A stretch of 64,000 nt of DNA, from assembly GCF_001429765.1 (NCBI RefSeq), contig NZ_LMJB01000006.1:514338-578337 (forward strand), in the 5' to 3' direction. Under the pieces are notes generated by a model, which saw only the letters and a list, made by a program, of their open reading frames with translations, was not told the origin of the DNA and did not search any database. The stretch is from Flavobacterium sp. Root901. Lineage in GTDB: Bacteria; Bacteroidota; Bacteroidia; Flavobacteriales; Flavobacteriaceae. Positions 45,682 through 54,366 of the stretch are shown piece after piece (position 1 is the stretch's first letter; every line of letters begins with the position of its first letter). The position numbers and the translations under genes are program-made.

Positions 45682-45954
45682 ATGCAGGGAATAGACAACA
45701 TAGAACATCGTAAATTGATACAAATATTTGAAAAATATAAATATGAAGCTGCCGCACTAAAAGCAGCATCAGAAGAAGATGCGAAGATTTGCCGAAACAT
45801 GGAAGAACTTGATGTTTTATACAACTGTTTTAAAGTTTTACTCAGCGAATTGCAAAGATGCACAAGAGAATATGAAATGAAGAAAAAATCAACCCGAAGT
45901 ATTATTCATAAAAACTTGCGTAAAATAAAAGCTGAGGTCGAAAAGAAATCATAA
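45682..45954 (+). CDS. Small helical protein, unknown function
   Basis: 90 residues, predicted almost wholly helical, coiled-coil-like (IFEKYKYEAAALKAASEEDAKI), Lys/Glu-rich with three Cys and no signal peptide. It begins 27 bases after the S41 gene and so may be its last operon member. No family recognised. Confidence 0.6.
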   Translation: MQGIDNIEHRKLIQIFEKYKYEAAALKAASEEDAKICRNMEELDVLYNCFKVLLSELQRCTREYEMKKKSTRSIIHKNLRKIKAEVEKKS

Positions 45955-45973
45955 TATTTTGACAAACAAAATA

Positions 45974-46567
45974 TCAGTTTGATGTACTTACTTTGGTTTT
46001 TATCTGTCTGACAGCCGTTCTGAGTTTATTAGTCTGAGGTTTTATTTTCTTAATCTGCTGCAGGCAGTCGTTCAGTAAAGCTTTTATTTCCAGATAAGAA
46101 GCATTTTGAAAGGAACCAATATTTTTTTTCAGTTTTTCGATATGGTTTCCTGCTGTTATTAAATCTGTTTCAACAGTTTTTAGCAGACCAATTTCTATAT
46201 TTTTATTTTTTTTGTAATAATGGATACAATTGTGAAGGTCCTCAATTTGTCCGGTAAAATCAAAAACAGCTTTTTTAGAAACGGCTCTGCTGTAGTAATA
46301 AGAAAACTCCAAAGGATTAAATTCAATTACCTTATCAAAATCTTCAATTGCTTTATAATGATAATCCAGTTTTTGAAAACAACTTGCCCTTAATTCATAA
46401 ACTGTCGAATCAAATTCAGAATTGGCGGCATTGTCCAGATGCAGGATAGCCTCCTTAAAACGGCTTGTTAAGTAGAGCTGTTTCCCTTTCTCTAAATTAA
46501 CTTCTTTAAGGTTAGATTTAAAAAACCGGCCCTTAATTTTTGTTTGTAAAGTGACGAACCATTTCAT
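45974..46567 (-). CDS. Tetratricopeptide-repeat protein
   Basis: 197 residues. Two or three TPR-like helix pairs (KGKQLYLTSRFKEAILHLDNAA, YELRASCFQKLDYHYKAIEDFDKVIEFNPLEFSYYYSRAVSK) in the N-terminal two thirds, then a helical tail. No signal peptide, so cytosolic. It probably scaffolds protein contacts; partners are unknown. Convergent with the S41 operon. Confidence 0.75.
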   Translation of the reverse strand: MKWFVTLQTKIKGRFFKSNLKEVNLEKGKQLYLTSRFKEAILHLDNAANSEFDSTVYELRASCFQKLDYHYKAIEDFDKVIEFNPLEFSYYYSRAVSKKAVFDFTGQIEDLHNCIHYYKKNKNIEIGLLKTVETDLITAGNHIEKLKKNIGSFQNASYLEIKALLNDCLQQIKKIKPQTNKLRTAVRQIKTKVSTSN

Positions 46568-46955
46568 ATTTTTTAATTTAGGTGGTCAGATTGTGCAGCA
46601 GCTGCTATTTTAAAGATGGGGATGCTAAAGTTAATAAAAAATTAATACACAGAACATTATAATTTAAAATTGCAACTTTTAAATTATAGCAGAAATTTTA
46701 AAAACAGCGTATTACTTCGCTTTCATATGAAATAAATTAAGCTGTCTTCATTTGAGTATGCTTTATGCAGCAGCAATTTCTACATAAAATATTGTTTTAT
46801 ACTTAACCAAATATACTTCCCTAACTTTTTTATATAAGCATAAACTGCTTTATTATGTTAAAAAAAATGAATTATTCTTTTTTGCATATAAAAAATTGAC
46901 AAAAAAACAGTAAAATCTATTTATGTTATTATTATTTGGAATAAATACAAATAAT
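46568..46955. other. AT-rich spacer
   Basis: Nearly 390 very AT-rich bases between the TPR gene and the receptor promoter. No gene, strong hairpin or repeat seen. Confidence 0.5.
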
Positions 46956-46986
46956 TTGGTTTATTTTAACACAACATATAAATTTG
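46956..46986 (+). promoter_or_regulatory. Promoter of the second siderophore-type receptor
   Basis: TTG at 46956-46958, a 20-bp spacer, TAAATTTG at 46979-46986, with the ATG 27 bases further. I see no convincing Fur dyad over it. Confidence 0.6.
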
Positions 46987-47013
46987 CGTTATTAAAAATA
47001 ATTCTAAATAACC

Positions 47014-49407
47014 ATGAAATTAAAAATACTTCTTTCGCTATTGAGCGTTATGCTGCTAACTTCTGCAGTATCATTTGCACAGACAGGGACTATAAGAGGA
47101 ACAGTTACGCTTTCTAATGATGAAGCAGCTGACAATATCTCTGTGGCACTTAAAGGAACAAAGATTGGAACTGTTACAGATGCTCAGGGAAACTATGAGA
47201 TCAAAAACATTAAGCCGGGCAGCTACACCTTAAGGGTTTCAGTAGTAGGATTTTCACCAAAAGAAAAATATCTGACTATTGCTTCGGGAAATAATCTTGT
47301 TGAAAACTTTACCCTGATCACAACATCTGAAGCGCTGACGGAAGTATTTGTAAAAGGAAATGCAAATAAATATACTAAAACAGAAAGCCAGTATGTATCC
47401 AGAATGCAGGTTAAAAATCTTGAAAATTCTCAGGTATATAACGTGGTGACTAAAGAATTAATTAAAGACCAATTGGTAACAAATCAGGATGAAGCTTTGA
47501 AAAACGTTCCGGGTTTATACCAGTTATGGGCAGCAACCAACCGTGCAGGTGACGGATCTTCATGGTATTCATTACGTGGATTTACTACACAGAGTTTGGT
47601 AAGAAACGGTCTTGCCGGAAAAGTAAACAGTAATACTGATGCTGTTAACCTGGAAAGAATTGAAGTTATAAAAGGGCCTTCTGCCACACTTTTTGGAAAC
47701 GTAGTTTCTTCATACGGTGGATTAATCAACCGTGTGACTAAAAAACCTTATGAAACTTTTGGCGGTGAAATCTCATACCAAAACGGGAGTTATGGTTTTA
47801 ACCGTTTAACGGCAGATATTAATACTCCGGTTAATGACGACAATACAGCATTATTCAGATTGAATGCTGCTTTTGGAAATGCAAATACTTTTCAGGATTT
47901 TGGTTACTCAAAAAGTTATTTTATAGCACCGTCTTTCTCTTATAAAGTAAATGATAAATTGACTATTTCTATTGATGCTGAGGTAGGAAATCAGGACAAT
48001 TCAGGAATGCCTTTAATTTACCTTCCTTATGGCGTCTCTATTGCTGATTTAGGAGTAAGCAATGCTAAAGATCTTGATTTCAACTTCAAAAGATCATTTA
48101 TGGGAGATGAATTCATTATGAATACTAAAACATTAAACGTATTTGCACAGGCTTTATATCAAATCTCTGACGAATGGACTTCACAGTCTGTATTTAGCAG
48201 CAGTTCTAATAAAGCAAGTGGTTTGCAAACATGGTTTTACCTTTTGCCAAACCAGCAGATTTCAAGAAATGCCTGGGATGCAAACGGAAGAGACAATGCT
48301 ATTGAATTCCAGCAAAACTTTAATGGTGATTTCCACATCGGATCTATGAGAAACCGCTTTTTAGTTGGTGGTGATATCTATTATGGTTCAAATAACTTAG
48401 TTTTCAAAAATTTACCGGGCTATGCTGCATATGATGTGATAAATTATACGGGAACAGCAGCCAATTATTATGATTTTAATCCAACCAATGTAAGAAACAG
48501 ACTTGTTGGTGATGGTGCAAATTATGTTCCGTATACTAGTAACAGCTCTATATCTACTTACAGTGCGTATGTTGCAGATGCAATTAATATTACAGAAAGA
48601 TTAATTCTTTCGGCAGGAGTACGTTTTGATCATTTTGAAAATCAAGGATCATTTGACCCGGCTGCAAATACAGAGGCAGGGACTTTTTCTCAAAATGCAT
48701 TCTCTCCAAAATTTGGTGCTGTTTTTCAAATCTTAAAAGATCAGTTATCTGTGTTTGGTAATTACCAGAATAGTTTTAAAAACGTAGGATTTGCAAGTGC
48801 AAATGTTGGTGGAAATCTTGAATTGAAACAATTCGATCCGGAAAGAGCAAACCAGTTTGAGGTAGGTTTTAAAGCAAATGCATTCCAGAACAAATTAAGT
48901 GCTACAGTTAGTTATTATAACATCAAAGTAAAAGATATCGTAACTGCTGATCCGAATTTCCCAAATGCTAACGTACAAAACGGAACTCAATACAGTAAAG
49001 GTTTTGAATTAGAGCTAACTGCTAACCCAATTCCCGGATTCAACTTACTTGTTGGTTATGCAAAAAATGATTCTGAGTTAAATAATTTAAGACCCGTAAC
49101 TGCTGGACCTGAAAATTTAATTAATTACTGGTTTAGTTATAACCTTCAGGCAACAAAACTGAAAGGATTAGGTTTAGGTTTTGGAGGTAACTACGGAGAT
49201 GCAACAAACATTTACGATAGCGGAACTGAAACTTTTGCACTTCCATCTTATTCTGTGGTAAACGCTGCATTATACTACGATCAGCCTAAATACAGAATAT
49301 CTTTAAAAGCAAATAACCTTACAGACGAATTATATTTCAATGGTTATACAACAATCAACGTTCAGGCTCCACGTACATTTATGGGAAGCGTAACGTATAA
49401 ATTCTAA
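47014..49407 (+). CDS. TonB-dependent siderophore-type outer membrane receptor (paralogue of 9078)
   Basis: 797 residues. Signal peptide to about residue 22 (SFAQ), carboxypeptidase-like domain (about 25-105, GTIRGTVTLSNDEAADNISV), a FhuA/FecA-type plug (NVPGLYQLWAATNRAGDGSSWYSLRGF, ERIEVIKGPSATLFGNVVSSYGGLINRVTKKP) and a barrel ending VTYKF. The order and motifs match the receptor at 9078 closely, so both derive from one ancestor. Unlike 9078, no PepSY protein follows. Confidence 0.92.
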   Translation: MKLKILLSLLSVMLLTSAVSFAQTGTIRGTVTLSNDEAADNISVALKGTKIGTVTDAQGNYEIKNIKPGSYTLRVSVVGFSPKEKYLTIASGNNLVENFTLITTSEALTEVFVKGNANKYTKTESQYVSRMQVKNLENSQVYNVVTKELIKDQLVTNQDEALKNVPGLYQLWAATNRAGDGSSWYSLRGFTTQSLVRNGLAGKVNSNTDAVNLERIEVIKGPSATLFGNVVSSYGGLINRVTKKPYETFGGEISYQNGSYGFNRLTADINTPVNDDNTALFRLNAAFGNANTFQDFGYSKSYFIAPSFSYKVNDKLTISIDAEVGNQDNSGMPLIYLPYGVSIADLGVSNAKDLDFNFKRSFMGDEFIMNTKTLNVFAQALYQISDEWTSQSVFSSSSNKASGLQTWFYLLPNQQISRNAWDANGRDNAIEFQQNFNGDFHIGSMRNRFLVGGDIYYGSNNLVFKNLPGYAAYDVINYTGTAANYYDFNPTNVRNRLVGDGANYVPYTSNSSISTYSAYVADAINITERLILSAGVRFDHFENQGSFDPAANTEAGTFSQNAFSPKFGAVFQILKDQLSVFGNYQNSFKNVGFASANVGGNLELKQFDPERANQFEVGFKANAFQNKLSATVSYYNIKVKDIVTADPNFPNANVQNGTQYSKGFELELTANPIPGFNLLVGYAKNDSELNNLRPVTAGPENLINYWFSYNLQATKLKGLGLGFGGNYGDATNIYDSGTETFALPSYSVVNAALYYDQPKYRISLKANNLTDELYFNGYTTINVQAPRTFMGSVTYKF

Positions 49408-49435
49408 GTAAGTTTTAGAAATAAATGAGATATTA

Positions 49436-49468
49436 AAAAGGCCCGGACATTAGTTCGGGCCTTTTTTT
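49436..49468 (+). terminator. Rho-independent terminator
   Basis: AAGGCCCG / CGGGCCTT stem with a 10-base loop and TTTTTT. It also blocks read-through into the convergent VOC gene. Confidence 0.88.
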
Positions 49469-49489
49469 GCAGATACAATGCTGTAAAAT

Positions 49490-49906
49490 TTAATTCTGAT
49501 TCTGACCATTAAATTTTGTCATTGCTTCTTTTGTTACAGGCGTAAAGAAATTGACAAGATTACCATCCGGATCGCGAAATAAAAATGATTTATTACCCCA
49601 CGGCATTATTGCAGGGAGTTGAACAATCTTGTTTTCAAGATAATCAGCCAGTCTTGTGTAATCATTTTCGACATCATCAACTCTGAATTCTATAATCACA
49701 CTGCTGTTTTGAGCTGGTTTTGCAACTTCATCGCCGCCAAAAAACTGTAATGTTTTAGTGCTTCCAATAGCTAATGTTGTAGTTGGTGTTTTAAGTTCTG
49801 CAAAGTCCGGCGTATATCGTATGGCAGAGAATCCGGTAATCTGCTCATAAAATTTTACTAATTCTTCTAAACGCTCAGTAATAATGCGAATTGATACTAA
49901 ATTCAT
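49490..49906 (-). CDS. VOC family protein (glyoxalase/dioxygenase fold)
   Basis: 138 residues from the ATG at 49906; a TTG start at 49954 is less likely. One pair of beta-alpha-beta-beta-beta units: NLVSIRIITERLEELVKFYEQITGF and VIIEFRVDDVENDYTRLADYL, ending with the FLFRDPDGNLVNFF motif that carries the usual metal ligand. Members act on small electrophiles or bind antibiotics. It is divergent from an AraC-type regulator, which likely controls it. Confidence 0.88.
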   Translation of the reverse strand: MNLVSIRIITERLEELVKFYEQITGFSAIRYTPDFAELKTPTTTLAIGSTKTLQFFGGDEVAKPAQNSSVIIEFRVDDVENDYTRLADYLENKIVQLPAIMPWGNKSFLFRDPDGNLVNFFTPVTKEAMTKFNGQNQN

Positions 49907-50023
49907 ATCTTTATTTTTTAAGTTACAGAGCAAAAATAATCGGGGTTGTGACAACAGTTTGTCAGGAGCTATTGAGTTTTTGTTATTTTACTTCAATTTT
50001 AATGTAATAAGCAAATAAAAATT

Positions 50024-50875
50024 ATGGTAAACGATTATAAAAAACATGATTTGTATGGTAAAACTTTAATTCAGAAAATTGAATTAACGCCGCCGTTTCA
50101 ATTTGATTTTCCGGTTACAGAACAGGCTTGTTTTTTATATATGAAAAAAGGGGAGATGCAGTATCAAATAGAAGACCAGCAGGTGGATATTCCAACCCAT
50201 TATTCGTTATTGCTAAATTGCATCAATTCCGGAAAACAGATTTACAATTCTGCCTCAAAAACAAATTGCGAAATTGTCATTGTTACTTTCTATCCCGAAA
50301 TATTAAAGAAAATATACGACAGGGAACTTCCATTACTGCTGCAGAAACCTAAAAACGCCATCTCAAATATATCGAGTCAAAAAATAAACAACGATTTTTT
50401 AATTCAAAAATACATTGAAGGATTATTGTTTTATTTTGAAAACCCATCACTGATAAACGATGATATATTAATAATCAAGGTAAAAGAGATTATACTTTTG
50501 CTTTCGCAGACACAAAATTCAGAATCGGTTCAGCTGATATTGTCGCAGCTTTTTTCGCCGGCAGCTTACACTTTCAGGCAGATAATCGAAGCAAATTTGT
50601 TTTCGCAGTTCACTATCGAAGAGCTGGCGCAGCAGAACAATTTGAGTGTTTCATCCTTCAAACGTGAATTTGCAAAAATATATCACGATACGCCTGCCAA
50701 TTATATTAAAAATAAAAAACTCGAAAAAGCTGCCGAATTACTGGTGCTTTCTAATCAGAGAATTACTGAAATCGCATTTGACTGTGGTTTTAATGATCTG
50801 GCAAATTTCACCAAAAGTTTTACCAGTAAATACAATGTTAGTCCAACACTTTATCGCGAAAAAAACCAGCAGTAA
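50024..50875 (+). CDS. AraC family transcriptional regulator
   Basis: 283 residues. The N-terminal cupin-like sensing region (about 1-150) is little conserved. Two C-terminal helix-turn-helix motifs follow: FTIEELAQQNNLSVSSFKREFAKIYHDTPANYIKNKKLEKA and ITEIAFDCGFNDLANFTKSFTSKYNVSPTLYR. It is divergent from the VOC gene with about 117 bases between and just upstream of a membrane protein gene, so both neighbours are candidate targets. Confidence 0.92.
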   Translation: MVNDYKKHDLYGKTLIQKIELTPPFQFDFPVTEQACFLYMKKGEMQYQIEDQQVDIPTHYSLLLNCINSGKQIYNSASKTNCEIVIVTFYPEILKKIYDRELPLLLQKPKNAISNISSQKINNDFLIQKYIEGLLFYFENPSLINDDILIIKVKEIILLLSQTQNSESVQLILSQLFSPAAYTFRQIIEANLFSQFTIEELAQQNNLSVSSFKREFAKIYHDTPANYIKNKKLEKAAELLVLSNQRITEIAFDCGFNDLANFTKSFTSKYNVSPTLYREKNQQ

Positions 50876-50981
50876 ACAGATGAACTAAATTGACAAATAA
50901 TTGAACGAATTGACAAAACCATTCCTTTTGATAAAATATAAGTTTGCAAAGTAATTTTCAAACCAATTAAAATTAAAAGAA

Positions 50982-51476
50982 ATGGGATTATCAGCTTTAG
51001 GAATTTTTCACACTGTAATAGGTGTCGCGGCAATTATTGCGGCTTTAAGAGATTTTATCAAATATGGCAAAATCAATTTGAATACTGTATCCGGTAAAAT
51101 ATATTTTTACGGAACAATTGTAACCTCGGTAACTTCACTGGGTATTTCAAAACATGGCGGATTTAATCCGGGACATGCTTTTTCAATCTTTATTATTCTT
51201 TTGGTATTGGGAGCTTATTTTCTAAATGCAAAAAGAAAAAACAGCAGCAGGGCGCGTTATTTTGAAAACTTTTGGCTTTCTTTTAGCTTTTTTCTGTCTC
51301 TTGTTCCTACTGTAAATGAAACTTTTACGCGCGTTCCGCTTGGGCATCCGCTGGCAAAAGACATAAAAGATCCTGTTATCGGGAATACACTTCTTGTTTT
51401 GCTTTTACTGTTTATTGCAGGTTCGGTCTATCAGTTTATTAAACAAAAGAAAAGTAGTAAAGCCGTCGCAGCTTAA
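50982..51476 (+). CDS. Integral membrane protein, unknown function
   Basis: 164 residues with four membrane helices at about 5-23, 42-55, 65-82 and 133-154. Conserved-looking His residues (KHGGFNPGHAF) and a PLGHPLAKDIKDP loop. It resembles small DUF2306-like membrane proteins, but I cannot fix the family. It starts 106 bases after the AraC gene and ends at its own terminator. Confidence 0.7.
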   Translation: MGLSALGIFHTVIGVAAIIAALRDFIKYGKINLNTVSGKIYFYGTIVTSVTSLGISKHGGFNPGHAFSIFIILLVLGAYFLNAKRKNSSRARYFENFWLSFSFFLSLVPTVNETFTRVPLGHPLAKDIKDPVIGNTLLVLLLLFIAGSVYQFIKQKKSSKAVAA

Positions 51477-51480
51477 ATAA

Positions 51481-51523
51481 AAATCAGGTTTCTGAAAAAT
51501 GGTTCGAAACCTGATTTTTATTT
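51481..51523 (+). terminator. Rho-independent terminator
   Basis: AAATCAGGTTTC / GAAACCTGATTT stem around a 13-base loop, then TTTATTTT. Confidence 0.85.
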
Positions 51524-51647
51524 TATGAGATTAAAAAACAGATGTTTAAGTTCATTATGTAAGATAAATAAATAAAAAAAGAGAGTTTTATGTAAGATAT
51601 TGATTGATTTATTAGATTTGTACTACGCACCATAAAAATCTTTTATT

Positions 51648-52613
51648 ATGCCCATAATTGAACAATCAGAATATCATTTTCCTTCTATTATTCATCGCAA
51701 CAGGCACATTTCGACTATTTATGCTGCTTTGTTTAAAAAATTTGATGCGCCGGAATATACCAGGGAAAAGCATGAATTAAATGACGGAGACTTTATTAAT
51801 ATTGACTTTATTATAAACGATCCTAAAAAGGCTGTTATTTTATGCCACGGTTTAGAAGGAGATTCACGCAGAACCTATGTCAACAGCTGCGCTGCCTATT
51901 TTCAGGAAAAGGGTTTTTCAGTTTTTGCATGGAACAATAGGACCTGCGGAGGAGAAATGAACCGGCTTCCAAGACTTTATCACCATGGTGCTGTTGATGA
52001 TCTGGATGAAGTGGTTCAGTTTGTATTAAAAAAAGGTTTCGAAGAGGTTTATTTAATTGGCTATTCGATGGGCGGTGTTCAGCTGTTAAATTATTTTGGA
52101 TGGACAAAAATTGATAAGCGCATAAAAGCTGCCGTTACGATCTCTGTGCCTACACATATTGCGACAAGTGCAGCAATACTCAAACAGGGTTTTAACCGGG
52201 TTTATTTAAAGAATTTTACAATTGATATTAAACGAAAACTTAAACATAAGGCCATACAGTTTCCTGATTTTATAAACCGTGACCAGATTGATAAAATTTC
52301 TTCTTTTGATGAAGTAGATCAGTATTTTACAGCGCCATTGCATGGTTTTGCAAGTCGTGATGATTATTACCAGCGCGTTTCGCCTGAATTTTCACTTAAA
52401 AATATTACAACTCCGGTTTTGATTATTAATTCTCTTGATGATCCTTTTTTAGGCGAAAGATGTTACCCGAAAGATATAGCACAAGACAGCGCATATGTTT
52501 ACCTTGAAACGCCTAAGTATGGCGGACACTGTGCTTTTCCGCTTCGGGATTCCATTCATTCTTATGCAGAGAAACGAGCGTATAGCTTTTTCAAGTCGTA
52601 TGCAAATGCCTGA
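51648..52613 (+). CDS. Alpha/beta hydrolase, YheT type
   Basis: 321 residues. HGLEGDSRRTYV is the oxyanion-hole loop, GYSMGGVQLLNYFG the nucleophile elbow, LIINSLDDPFLGE supplies the Asp and YGGHCAF the His. All triad members are in place. This is the COG0429/YheT layout of short-chain esterase-like hydrolases; the substrate is unknown. Promoter-like TAGATTTG lies about 20 bases before the ATG. Confidence 0.88.
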   Translation: MPIIEQSEYHFPSIIHRNRHISTIYAALFKKFDAPEYTREKHELNDGDFINIDFIINDPKKAVILCHGLEGDSRRTYVNSCAAYFQEKGFSVFAWNNRTCGGEMNRLPRLYHHGAVDDLDEVVQFVLKKGFEEVYLIGYSMGGVQLLNYFGWTKIDKRIKAAVTISVPTHIATSAAILKQGFNRVYLKNFTIDIKRKLKHKAIQFPDFINRDQIDKISSFDEVDQYFTAPLHGFASRDDYYQRVSPEFSLKNITTPVLIINSLDDPFLGERCYPKDIAQDSAYVYLETPKYGGHCAFPLRDSIHSYAEKRAYSFFKSYANA

Positions 52614-52629
52614 TTTGGTTAAATAAAGT

Positions 52630-53403
52630 TTATTCGAAATTTTTTCTCAAATTAATTATAGTCTGATTAGGCGTATCTAAATTGACAAAACCTGTTCTTG
52701 GACGATCCAGATCTAAAGTAAAAAGAATAACTAAAGATACTAAAAGACAAAAACCAATTTGCACTAGCCAGTCAATTTTGCCTTTTCTGCCTTCAGAATA
52801 ACCGCCGTAAAATGCAATAATCATAGCCAAAAAAAACAGCATGACTAAAATGCTTTGGGGTACTTTTGCTTTTTCGCCTGCCAGACGTGTAGTGGTCACA
52901 TCAATCATATCATTTAATGCCGGAATCATTTGCTGTATCGCAGCCAGATGAACAGGATCTTTAGAAAGTGCGGCTGCACGTTTCCACAATTTAGCCGAAA
53001 TAATCTGCGATAAACTGTCAGCTTTTAAAACGCCTTTTTCATCTGCACCAACTTCATAATAGGTTATTCTTTCTTCTACATAATCTTTAAAATCCTTTCG
53101 AAATAAAGCTCTGGTTGAATCCGGATATAAATCGCTTCTTAATATTGCGGTACCAATACTGTTTGCCTCATCTATAACAACCTTTCTTCTGGAATCATAG
53201 CGATCGCCGCTCATGCCAAATGTAAAAGCGAGTAAGAAAAAAAGCAAAGCAATTAGTGATGAAGTTTCGGGTAATTTTTCTTCGACAGTTGTTTTTTTCC
53301 GAATATAATCACCTGTTCGTTTTCCGAAATAAGTTGAAATAAGCATTACCACAAAAAGTGATAAAGCGATTATCCAGGTGTGTTCTAACATATCTGTATT
53401 CAT
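52630..53403 (-). CDS. Bestrophin-like/DUF4239 family membrane protein
   Basis: 257 residues. Helices at about 9-27, 45-65, 186-205 and 212-230, with a soluble loop between (DEANSIGTAILRSDLYPDS, the hallmark of DUF4239). The family is distantly like bestrophin channels; function is unproven in bacteria. It is convergent with the YheT gene with only 16 bases between, and no hairpin is seen there. Confidence 0.85.
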   Translation of the reverse strand: MNTDMLEHTWIIALSLFVVMLISTYFGKRTGDYIRKKTTVEEKLPETSSLIALLFFLLAFTFGMSGDRYDSRRKVVIDEANSIGTAILRSDLYPDSTRALFRKDFKDYVEERITYYEVGADEKGVLKADSLSQIISAKLWKRAAALSKDPVHLAAIQQMIPALNDMIDVTTTRLAGEKAKVPQSILVMLFFLAMIIAFYGGYSEGRKGKIDWLVQIGFCLLVSLVILFTLDLDRPRTGFVNLDTPNQTIINLRKNFE

Positions 53404-53483
53404 TTAATTGAGAAATACGTTTTTAACCTCTCTCAATATTAATGATTTATTTTTATATACAGAAATGTTTAAAAATGAATTAA

Positions 53484-53741
53484 TTACATTAAAAAAGTCC
53501 CGGTTTCCTCTTCATTGTTTTCTTCTTCTTCCCAGTCATTTTCATCGTATTCTGAATCGAAATCATCTTCAAGAAAATCTTCCAGTTCTCCAAGCTTTAA
53601 GTTGTAGTGATTTGAGCTTGCCAGTTTGTTTGCAAAATTGGTTTCAAGATATTCGTCATAATTTAATAATAACTGTTCTTCGTAAGATGTCATATCACCT
53701 GAAGTTTCATCGGATATGTAAAGGTAATTTTGAGACTTCAT
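53484..53741 (-). CDS. Small acidic protein, unknown function
   Basis: 85 residues, strongly acidic; the last 40 residues hold runs of Glu/Asp (EDDFDSEYDENDWEEEENN). No signal peptide or Cys. ATG start, codon use like its neighbours. It could be a small regulatory or nucleic-acid-mimicking protein, but no family is recognised and no partner is linked. Confidence 0.6.
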   Translation of the reverse strand: MKSQNYLYISDETSGDMTSYEEQLLLNYDEYLETNFANKLASSNHYNLKLGELEDFLEDDFDSEYDENDWEEEENNEEETGTFLM

Positions 53742-54066
53742 AATAGTTGAGTTTATTAATTGTAAAAGAATGAATCTTTGTTTTTAATAGATATTCTTAA
53801 AAGTACAGTTTTCAGTATTGTAAAGTTTTATATAATTTTCTCAGGTACTTGTCAAATTTTCATTTATGGGAATTAAATATAATTATTACAGACTTTGTTT
53901 AGGTTTTGTATAATCTTTTCTTGTTTCAGGTTATAATATGCAACCAAATTATACGGCAGGCTAGTCTCAGATCTTCATAACTTTATATACCATTAGATGA
54001 AATCAGTATTAAAAAATCGGAATATTAGTTTCAGCTATTAATTCATTTTTATAAAAAATTGAAATT
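53742..54066. other. Spacer between divergent small genes
   Basis: 325 AT-rich bases containing the promoters of both small genes. No hairpin or repeat stands out. Confidence 0.5.
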
Positions 54067-54309
54067 ATGTCTTTACCTGACGAGCTATACAATGTAAAAT
54101 TTGCAGAATATTTTGAAGCGATGAGAAAAATGTATTTGCTTGACGATCGTTTCAGGATGATTTGCGATGATTACTGCAAAAACGTTGTAAATGTGAAAGT
54201 TTGTAAGGAAAAAATTGAGAAAAAAATACGAGAACAATTGAATTCTGAAAATATGGCAAAAGAGCTGGAAGAGGAAATACTATTTTATATCGTAAGAAAC
54301 AGCAGTTAA
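54067..54309 (+). CDS. Small helical protein, unknown function
   Basis: 80 residues, all-helical by composition, with Cys at CDDYCKN and VCKEKIEKKIREQLN. No signal peptide. Its own terminator follows by 7 bases, which supports a real gene. Family unknown; small cytosolic regulatory proteins of this kind are common in flavobacteria. Confidence 0.65.
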   Translation: MSLPDELYNVKFAEYFEAMRKMYLLDDRFRMICDDYCKNVVNVKVCKEKIEKKIREQLNSENMAKELEEEILFYIVRNSS

Positions 54310-54315
54310 AAAAAA

Positions 54316-54347
54316 AACTTCCAAATGTTTCTTTTGGAAGTTTTCTA
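54316..54347 (+). terminator. Rho-independent terminator
   Basis: AAAACTTCCAAA / TTTGGAAGTTTT with a 7-base loop. It lies between convergent genes. Confidence 0.85.
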
Positions 54348-54366
54348 AAATATTTTCTTTGGAAAT

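Noticed and set aside
45682..45954. Toxin-antitoxin component
   Set aside because: A small helical protein with no partner gene of matching size adjacent in the same operon; nothing in it resembles a known toxin or antitoxin.
46923..47117. 64-residue reading frame overlapping the start of the receptor gene
   Set aside because: It runs through the promoter and signal-peptide region in another frame and shows no protein-like conservation cues.
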